A stretch of 64,000 bases of DNA, taken from contig CAJPFH010000031.1 of NCBI GenBank assembly GCA_905339165.1, positions 1 through 64,000 of the forward strand, written 5' to 3'. This document shows positions 59,601-64,000 of this stretch, in pieces. This DNA comes from Flavobacteriales bacterium (GTDB taxonomy: Bacteria; Bacteroidota; Bacteroidia; Flavobacteriales_E; Vicingaceae). The notes beneath the pieces are model-generated. The model saw nothing but the letters and a program-made list of their open reading frames with translations, was not told the origin of the DNA and searched no databases. The position numbers were made by a program, and so were the translations under genes. Each line of letters starts with the position of its first letter. Position 1 is the first letter of the stretch.

Positions 59601-61455
59601 AAAGCGTAACCTGTCCTGCTGCGGTATCTGCATTGCTAGGAACATACTTGGCATTTAGTATGGCTGCGTTTGGGAAAAAAGTTCCTGTTCCGCTGGTTGA
59701 CCATAAGCCTGTTACTGAACCTCCTGTTACACTACCCGATAGTTGTACCGAATCTTTGGCACAGGAGTAGATGGTAGGAGGCCCTGCATTGACAACAGGG
59801 GCAGGAGTAAAAGTAATCATCATATTATCGCTTACAGGAGTGCAATTACCTGTAGAAGTAAGTGTAAATTGAATAAATCCAATGGTAGTATCAGCGGGCG
59901 AAGGGGTGTAAACCGCGTTTAATGTAGTGTTATTGGGCGTAAAAATTCCCGAGCCGGTGGTTGTCCATATACCCGTTGTAGAACCACCTACTACCGAGCC
60001 ATTCAGGTTTACTACGTTGTTGGCACAAACCAGCATATCCGGTCCGGCATCAACAAAAATTTTAGAGGCAAACTCAGAAAAGAAACCATACCGGCAACCG
60101 GTTGCAGCTCCTCCGTTAATAATACCTAGGGCAAATACATCGGTTGAGTTGGTAACTAAAAAAGTAGAATCGACTGGTATTTGTACGGTATTATACTGAA
60201 TTCTTGCAGCCATCCATTGACCACCTGTTCCTGGCACTGCAACGAATGAAGCAGGATTTATTACCGCTGTACCTGAACCTATAATTGAAAAATTCCCTAT
60301 AGAGGCCGACCTTACTAATAAGGTAAGAAAAAAGGTTTCGGCTGTAGAACGCACAAAACTTACTTGCTGAGAGCCTGCACAATTAAGAGGGGGTAATATG
60401 GCTTGCCCCATTTCGCAGCCAAATCCGGTAATGTGCATGGCATAAACAGGTTTCGAAGAGGTAATATATACACTGCTACCGGCCGGAGAGCCAAAAAGAT
60501 TATCCATATCGTACCGATAGGTTTCTCCTGCAAACAAGGTGGCAATGGGTATGGGGTTTCCGTTTATAAAAATTTGAGTGTTATTCTGTACAGCAGTAAT
60601 AATAACACTTTCATCGCCTGTGGCATTTAATTGTCCTTTAACGGCAACATATTCGGTACCTAAAATATCTACAGGAACTATTTGGTCTCCGGTTAAATCG
60701 TAGCAACCACCCGAAGGATTATGATTGGAATCATCCTTAATGCTTACCGCAATAGGTTTATCCGCAATAACAACAGCCCCCGAAGGGTGAGTAGAGGGTT
60801 GTTGATAATTTAAGCCTGTCCAACCGCAGGAATATGTTTGGCCCATGTTTAATGTAACACTAAATTGCTGCAGGGCAGGGTGTCCGTCTACCTGAACGGG
60901 AGAATAAATGGTTACTACTGTATTATTTTCTGTAGCTACAATATCAAACGAGGCATATGCTTCGTGTGGAGAAGCAAAGGTGTGGTTAAAGAATGGGGCG
61001 TGTTTGTGTAGTGGAATGTAAAATTCTTTACCTAGTCCGTTGGCTCCTTTCAATGCAAAAATATCGGTGTTGTTGGTGTTACTTATTTCGTAATAACAAG
61101 TAATAGTAGCAGTAGATTGAACTCTTAATCCGGTGTTTAAAACAACATTGGTGGGTTCTGTTTCCAACATTGTTTTGAATGAAGTAAGATTTATTCTGGC
61201 GGTAGAATTTGCATTTAGGTTTACGACAATGGGTACACCTCCATTAAACCCAGGGTTGGCAGGTTGAGAAATGGTAACGGTTGCTGCCTGCCCAAAAGTA
61301 GATACTAAGAGATAGATGGGTTCTCCTCCGGGTGTGTTGTGTAAATCGGTAACTTCCGGTGGGGCAAACCAAAAATCGGTTCCGCTTTGGGCTTTAGTAA
61401 TAAATGGAAAAAACGAAAGAAATGCTCCGAGGGAAAAAGCATAAAATTTTTTCAT
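56623..61455 (-). CDS. Giant T9SS type B cargo with IgGFc-binding-like, ten tandem modules and PKD domains
   Basis: A 1610-residue exported protein. Order: signal peptide (1-22, ending ITKAQ); IgGFc_binding-like N-terminal domain (~23-460, SGTDFWFAPPEVTDLH, VEITISQ-type beta-rich sequence, GGCYDLTGDQIVPVD); ten tandem ~88-residue modules (~468-1355) each of form A-G-x-D-x-x-x-C-A ... L-N-G-x-V-x-G-G ... G-x-W-T-T-x-G-(S/T)-G ... F-x-P-N ... L-N-A-x-Y-x-P-S; two PKD domains (~1357-1520, each W-x-F-G-D-G); and a CHU_C type B sorting domain (~1525-1610, TGFTPNGDGLNDTLFV, YNEWGERLFNS, GIYVYTVDA). It is probably a surface adhesin or gliding-associated filament secreted through the adjacent PorP/SprF system. 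No enzymatic domain is visible. Confidence 0.92.
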   Translation of the reverse strand: MKKFYAFSLGAFLSFFPFITKAQSGTDFWFAPPEVTDLHNTPGGEPIYLLVSTFGQAATVTISQPANPGFNGGVPIVVNLNANSTARINLTSFKTMLETEPTNVVLNTGLRVQSTATITCYYEISNTNNTDIFALKGANGLGKEFYIPLHKHAPFFNHTFASPHEAYASFDIVATENNTVVTIYSPVQVDGHPALQQFSVTLNMGQTYSCGWTGLNYQQPSTHPSGAVVIADKPIAVSIKDDSNHNPSGGCYDLTGDQIVPVDILGTEYVAVKGQLNATGDESVIITAVQNNTQIFINGNPIPIATLFAGETYRYDMDNLFGSPAGSSVYITSSKPVYAMHITGFGCEMGQAILPPLNCAGSQQVSFVRSTAETFFLTLLVRSASIGNFSIIGSGTAVINPASFVAVPGTGGQWMAARIQYNTVQIPVDSTFLVTNSTDVFALGIINGGAATGCRYGFFSEFASKIFVDAGPDMLVCANNVVNLNGSVVGGSTTGIWTTTGSGIFTPNNTTLNAVYTPSPADTTIGFIQFTLTSTGNCTPVSDNMMITFTPAPVVNAGPPTIYSCAKDSVQLSGSVTGGSVTGLWSTSGTGTFFPNAAILNAKYVPSNADTAAGQVTLYLVSTANGNCLPEMDSLILYFTPQIFASAGNDTTLCANNAILVLNGNVWGGSNFGQWTTSGTGNFVPNPFQLNATYVPSNGDTTAGIVWLKLTSTNNGGCPSAKDSIKVTIIKAPTADAGVNTTVCANNPNVLLNGIITNSSSAIWISNGTGTFVPNNITLNATYVPSQADINAGTVKLKLTTTTPTICLPVSDSIIVTITPAPLVFAGNDTNLCVNNLHLQLNGSVTGGTVTGMWNTLGTGNFTPNPNALNAVYHASSQDSANGVVYLILTSTNNGNCLPVSDTIKVTILPAGVANAGNNITICANTTAQLNGSITGAPTGTWSTTGSGGFIPNANTLNATYVPSPADTAAGSIQLILTANSCNQSKDTITLSFTPAPTANAGPDDDVCANAPNYQLNGAVTIASGGIWSGGSGTYIPNNTVLNPTYIPSQAEINNGSVTLILTTTGNGTCNPVSDTIVITITPPPVVNAGIDQYVCKFSIQTQLQGIVSGGTTTGQWTTLGSGVFIPNNNILNCFYVYSPSDTANGWVKLVLTSTNNGKCAAVTDTVLITFGPSAFVSAGPDIAVCVTDLQAQLNGFVTGGSTTGKWTTLGSGTFQPNDSALNAIYILSSADSLAGLVQLILESTHNGSCLPGYDTLLITVQQEHIVIAGNDIVACPSTKPISLIGQVINSPGGTWSSTGTGFFVPNNTNLITNYIPSSLDSAIGQFYIVLTSDYNGACNPVSDSIFVNMENTLVADFYYSNACVNQPVNFNDSSYFPNGITNGWQWNFGDGFNSQQEDVTHIYTQTGSYNVMLVVQTDKGCIDTISKTINIFPSPIAAFTTNGNIFEPNQDVKFTNTSTGQSSNWWTFGDGIGTSASTHPIYSYQNEGTYTITLYVSNQFGCTDSVSNDITIKPKEDFVYAPVLPTGFTPNGDGLNDTLFVRGGPFLELNFNIYNEWGERLFNSTDQKIGWDGTYKGKPTQIGIYVYTVDALTLDNIPYKISGEVKLLR
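57390..60055 (-). repeat. Ten tandem coding modules of about 265 bp
   Basis: Within the giant cargo gene the sequence repeats in units of ~88 codons. Motifs such as the codons for L-N-G-S-V-T-G-G and F-x-P-N-x-x-x-L-N-A recur in register. The units are diverged at DNA level but similar enough for recombination between some neighbours. Units 6 and 7 are the shortest and lack part of the G-G-x-T-T-G segment. Confidence 0.85.
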
Positions 61456-61647
61456 AGAGTAATATTTTGTAATAATGTTACGTACAAGTGAATAGATGGT
61501 TACATTTTGTTTGTAGTTATTGATTTATATCTATTTTACAAACAGTTAAACTTTTTACGCAATTACATTTTAATATAGATTTGAAGAAACAAAGGGAATT
61601 GCAAAAGAGCCTTGTTTTTTACTTGTAATTTAGCCGAAAAATAAAGT

Positions 61648-62175
61648 ATGCGAGTTAAAATTGGAATTGTTACCACTTCAGACAGAGCTTCGGCCAATGT
61701 ATATGAAGATATTTCGGGCAAAGAAATTATGGGTACTTTAAGTTCATATTTACTTTCCGACTGGGAACCGGTTTATAGGGTAATACCCGATGAGCAATCA
61801 ATGATAGAATCTACTTTAATTGAGTTGTGCGATAAAGAAAATTGTTGCTTGGTGGTTACCACAGGTGGTACCGGGCCAGCTCTGCGAGATGTAACCACCG
61901 AAGCGACCGAAGCGGTTTGTCAAAAATTGTTGCCGGGTTTTGGCGAATTAATGCGTAATGTAAGTTTGCAATATGTGCCCACAGCTATTCTATCCAGGCA
62001 AACGGCCGGAATCCGAAACAAAACCTTAATTATAAACTTGCCAGGAAAACCATCGGCCATTAGGCAGTGTTTAGATGCTGTTTTTCCTGCTATTCCTTAT
62101 TGTATCGATTTAATTGAGGGGCCTTTTTTAGAATGTAATGCAGAGGTGATAAAAATATTTAGGCCAAAGAAATAG
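61648..62175 (+). CDS. mog: Molybdopterin adenylyltransferase (Mog/MoaB family)
   Basis: A 175-residue MoCF-fold protein: IGIVTTSDRASANVYEDISG, then VVTTGGTGPALRDVTTEAT (substrate loop with G-G-T-G-x-x-x-R-D) and LIINLPGKPSAIRQCLDAV. It adenylates molybdopterin before metal insertion. The T-P-E motif of Mog reads D-V-T-T-E-A. No other cofactor-synthesis genes are in the window. It is divergent from the giant cargo gene and followed by palindromic repeats. Confidence 0.9.
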   Translation: MRVKIGIVTTSDRASANVYEDISGKEIMGTLSSYLLSDWEPVYRVIPDEQSMIESTLIELCDKENCCLVVTTGGTGPALRDVTTEATEAVCQKLLPGFGELMRNVSLQYVPTAILSRQTAGIRNKTLIINLPGKPSAIRQCLDAVFPAIPYCIDLIEGPFLECNAEVIKIFRPKK

Positions 62176-62230
62176 AGGATTGTTCTTTCTCCTTTCTTGC
62201 TAAAAATTGTTTTTAATACTACGAGGCTTT

Positions 62231-62278
62231 TCTCCTCGATACGCCCTCATGCTTCGGGCTACTCGAAGTGACAGAGGA
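62231..62278. repeat. REP-like hairpin (CTCGATACGCCC...GGGCTACTCGA)
   Basis: CTCGATACGCCC and GGGCTACTCGA form the arms around TCATGCTTC; TCGA/TCGA and GCCC/GGGC pair while the tac/cta part mismatches in places. The sequence is of the kind seen dispersed in intergenic regions of Bacteroidota genomes. Confidence 0.6.
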
Positions 62279-62298
62279 TGATAAAAACCTCTGTTTAG

Positions 62299-62319
62299 AT
62301 TCCGAAACAAGTTCGGAAT
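62299..62319. repeat. Palindrome ATTCCGAA-ACAAG-TTCGGAAT, copy 1
   Basis: Perfect 8-bp arms around a 5-base loop. An identical unit occurs at 62480-62500, 181 bases downstream, both preceded by TTAG, so a longer repeated element is present. Confidence 0.75.
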
Positions 62320-62371
62320 AACTAGTTCTCGTATTGCGTCATGCTAAACTTGTTTCAGCATCTTTCTTTTT

Positions 62372-62457
62372 CGTCATTGCGAGCGAAGCGAAGCAATCTT
62401 TTTAATACGAAGCAAGAATGAAGAGATTGCTTCAGTCGTACCTCCTTCGCAATGACG
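62372..62457. repeat. Inverted pair of CGTCATTGCGAG-type elements
   Basis: CGTCATTGCGAGCGAAGCG continuing to AAGCAATCT (62372-62399) faces AGATTGCTTC (62424-62433) and CCTTCGCAATGACG (62444-62457) in opposite orientation. The CATTGCGAGxGAAGCGAAGCAATC family is a widespread bacterial intergenic palindromic repeat. The pair can fold into one long imperfect stem. Confidence 0.8.
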
Positions 62458-62479
62458 AGGTATGGTTTGCTTCGCTTAG

Positions 62480-62500
62480 ATTCCGAAACAAGTTCGGAAT
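62480..62500. repeat. Palindrome ATTCCGAA-ACAAG-TTCGGAAT, copy 2
   Basis: Identical to the unit at 62299-62319. A related sequence with GCTAAACTTGTTTCAGC occurs at 62342-62358. Confidence 0.75.
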
Positions 62501-62572
62501 GACTTTCTTTTGTTTTTACTTTTCAAGATTTCTTTTTTCAACTTTCTGATTTCATATTTCTACTTTCCACTT

Positions 62573-63604
62573 TCATCTTTTCAAGGTAACATTTCCTTTT
62601 TTGGTTATTACCTCTCCGTTTGGCAGCGTGGCTACCAGCGTGTAGGCATACACCCCTGTGGGGGCGGGTTGCCCTTTAAAGATGCCATCCCAGCCTGTTT
62701 CTTTTTCGTTGCTGTAAAACACTTGCTGCCCCCAGCGGTTGTACACCCGCAGTTCTATGCTCTGCATGTACTTTGTACCGAGTACTCTAAATACATCGTT
62801 CTCTCCATCTGCGTTGGGCGAAAAGGCAGTAGGTAGGTTTAAGTAAGCGGTATCTTTGGGTATAGGAGGCGGCAGGGTATCGTTGCAGCGGTATATGCTT
62901 ACTTCGTCTAGGTAGTAGTAGGCGTAATTTTTAAAGGAATTGGTTTGCGTGTTTTGTTTAAAAACAGCTATTACTTCATTTTGAAGAGCAAAATTGCCAA
63001 TTATAAAATACTTTTCATCGCCTTTTGCTTTATAATTCATTTTTAATTCTACCCAACCACTGTCATTTTCCAAATAATAGTCTTCCTGTACAAATGAAAC
63101 TTTTTGTTGTATGAAGGCTAAACTATCCGTTAAATAAGGAGTAATGGAGTAATCACTTTTATAATTTAAAAACAAAATGCCAAAATATTTTGCATTTATG
63201 TAGTAATTTGAGCTATCGCCATGACTAATAAAAAATGAAATACAGTATATTGAATCTTTTTGCAAAACATTCTTTAATGACCCTTGTACAAATTCTCTAT
63301 CAATGCCAAATGAAAAGTAAAGATAACCACCTGCATAGGCTATTCCACTTTTTGCAACTTCGTGCCCAATTCCATTTTGTGGTACACCTGCCCCCCAGTT
63401 TATAATATTGCATTCATTAAAATAATCAGGTGTTTTGTTATCTGGAGAATACCAATTATTGCAGTACTCATAATATATACCAGCAGAAAGATATGTATCA
63501 CAGGCATTATTATACTCTTCAAAGCTATTATTCAAAACCAAGTTTATTTGAGCAGAACAAAGTACATAAGAAGATAAAAATATATATGTAAAAATATATT
63601 GCAT
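62573..63604 (-). CDS. T9SS type B cargo with CHU_C sorting domain
   Basis: A 343-residue protein from the ATG at 63604 (signal peptide QYIFTYIFLSSYVLCSAQ). The middle (~25-250) is a beta-rich galactose-binding-like domain (LVLNNSFEEYN start, Cys pairs) of a type seen in gliding-associated proteins. The C-terminal ~85 residues are a CHU_C sorting domain: LPTAFSPNADGENDVFRV, RVYNRWGQQVFYSNEKETG, WDGIFKGQPAPTGVYAYTL, ending KKGNVTLKR. It should be exported and anchored by the type IX system. The ligand is unknown. Confidence 0.87.
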   Translation of the reverse strand: MQYIFTYIFLSSYVLCSAQINLVLNNSFEEYNNACDTYLSAGIYYEYCNNWYSPDNKTPDYFNECNIINWGAGVPQNGIGHEVAKSGIAYAGGYLYFSFGIDREFVQGSLKNVLQKDSIYCISFFISHGDSSNYYINAKYFGILFLNYKSDYSITPYLTDSLAFIQQKVSFVQEDYYLENDSGWVELKMNYKAKGDEKYFIIGNFALQNEVIAVFKQNTQTNSFKNYAYYYLDEVSIYRCNDTLPPPIPKDTAYLNLPTAFSPNADGENDVFRVLGTKYMQSIELRVYNRWGQQVFYSNEKETGWDGIFKGQPAPTGVYAYTLVATLPNGEVITKKGNVTLKR

Positions 63605-63607
63605 AAA

Positions 63608-63632
63608 AAAAAAGAGAGTCAAAAGGCTCTCT
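63608..63632 (-). terminator. Terminator after the window-edge T9SS gene
   Basis: The arms AGAGAGTC and GGCTCTCT (one U-G pair) around AAAA are followed, on the minus strand, by a T-run (complement of A-run 63605-63613). It lies six bases after the stop at 63638 and just before the next gene start at 63604. Confidence 0.75.
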
Positions 63633-63637
63633 GAATA

Positions 63638-64000
63638 CTATTTAATAATTATAATTTTAGTGTTAAAAACAATGTTATTACCCCTTGCTTTTATATTATA
63701 AATACCGGTTGGCAAGGTTGTAATATCTATTGATGTTAAGCTATTTTTTGTTACTTTTTCCGCTACAAGCTGCCCAATTGAACTATATACCGAAATATGT
63801 ACAACTGTATTTTCCGGCAACTCAACTACAACTATTTCAGCAGCCGGATTGGGATAAATTTTTATCAAAGAATTTTCCGCTATTGTATTCTCTTTTTCTT
63901 CCGATGGTGCTAATCTTTGCCCGTTTCCATTTATATCACCCTGCTGCCGCAAGTATTTACTTGTGGCATTAAAATTTGTATTTAAAATTGACTGCATATT
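63638..64000 (-). CDS. T9SS cargo, C-terminal fragment with type A sorting domain
   Basis: The frame is open to the window edge, so at least 120 C-terminal residues of a longer protein are visible. The last ~80 residues form a type A sorting domain: LIKIYPNPAAEIVVVELP, HISVYSSIGQLVAEK, LPTGIYNIKARG, ending FNTKIIIIK. The preceding piece (GDINGNGQRLAPSEEKENTI) is linker-like. The main part lies outside the window. It precedes another T9SS gene in the same direction, with a terminator between. Confidence 0.85.
   Translation of the reverse strand, partial: NMQSILNTNFNATSKYLRQQGDINGNGQRLAPSEEKENTIAENSLIKIYPNPAAEIVVVELPENTVVHISVYSSIGQLVAEKVTKNSLTSIDITTLPTGIYNIKARGNNIVFNTKIIIIK

Larger units (their letters stand above)
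62176..62572. other. Intergenic palindrome cluster, no gene seen
   Basis: These 397 bases between convergent genes hold at least four palindromic units (annotated separately) and AT-rich spacer; a 108-residue frame across the end is not convincing. No promoter, tRNA or rRNA is evident. Such clusters are commonly made of dispersed REP/MITE-like elements. Confidence 0.7.

Noticed and set aside
57390-60055. Regular ~265-bp repetition that might suggest a CRISPR-like or satellite array
   Set aside because: The units are far too long, are in frame throughout and code for protein modules; there are no short identical repeats with unique spacers.
57238-60199. Plus-strand frames of 66-90 codons (57238, 58214, 58862, 59111, 59927), similar to one another
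   Set aside because: They are antisense to the ten-module cargo gene; their resemblance comes from the repeats on the coding strand.
62510-62836. 108-codon plus-strand frame over the palindrome cluster end and T9SS gene
   Set aside because: It is antisense to the CHU_C sorting domain and begins in low-complexity T-rich DNA.

Overview
This window looks like a chromosomal segment from a gliding-type member of the Bacteroidota (Flavobacteriales, Sphingobacteriales or Chitinophagales grade). The evidence is low-GC DNA, several secreted proteins ending in type IX secretion (T9SS) sorting domains of both type A and type B, a PorP/SprF-family outer-membrane protein beside a giant type B cargo, Bacteroidota-restricted families (DUF3822, HTH_40-type RecQ, TPR-SpoIIE phosphatase) and many TAnnTTTG promoter boxes. 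Most of the window is housekeeping sequence. I found no rRNA, tRNA, CRISPR array, transposase or prophage.

Layout. 1-7 kb: the N-terminus of a secreted protein, a repeat-bearing intergenic stretch, a carboxypeptidase-regulatory-like protein, a lytic-transglycosylase-like protein, an alpha/beta hydrolase plus LTA-synthase-like sulfatase pair, and ettA. 7.2-14.7 kb: one co-directional run with dabA-dabB (energy-coupled inorganic carbon accumulation), a spermidine-synthase-like methyltransferase, a SulP anion transporter without a STAS domain, a DUF167 protein and a VOC protein. 14.7-22.5 kb: secreted and hypothetical proteins, Xaa-Pro aminopeptidase, rpmB, cinA, a DUF4197 lipoprotein, a universal stress protein, a nucleoside phosphorylase and a SirB1-like protein.

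22.5-35.7 kb is a surface-glycan region: a PglC-type phosphoglycosyl transferase and a DegT aminotransferase on the minus strand; then on the plus strand an N-acetyl sugar amidotransferase with its HisH/HisF-type ammonia-supplying partners, a flippase, a GT4 glycosyltransferase, a methyltransferase and a TMTC-like membrane protein with TPRs. Two reverse-strand genes (TonB-like, T9SS cargo) split the amidotransferase from hisH/hisF. 35.8-50.7 kb is informational and core metabolism: recQ, an rsmB-like gene, rsfS-ftsH-cdsA, birA, pyrE, a NUDIX gene, a cysteine-less TlpA-like protein, coaD, rsmD, DUF3822 and a RecD-like helicase.

50.7-55.5 kb is a tight minus-strand operon that reads as a nitric-oxide / Fe-S repair module: Ric/ScdA with an added DUF2249 domain, a CopD-like protein, hemerythrin, DUF1858-DUF2249, a heme-copper-oxidase/NnrS-like membrane protein, a SufT-like protein and an Rrf2 regulator. 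Its promoter region carries a 14-bp perfect inverted repeat. 55.7-64 kb is T9SS territory: PorP/SprF, a 1610-residue type B cargo with ten tandem modules, mog, a cluster of small intergenic palindromes, and two further T9SS cargo genes.

The points most worth following up are the DAB plus SulP carbon operon with its embedded methyltransferase, the nitrosative-stress operon and its palindrome, the split acetamidino-sugar module with a G8 tract inside its HisF-type gene, and the possible PilM/PilN-like pair at 47.6-49.1 kb.
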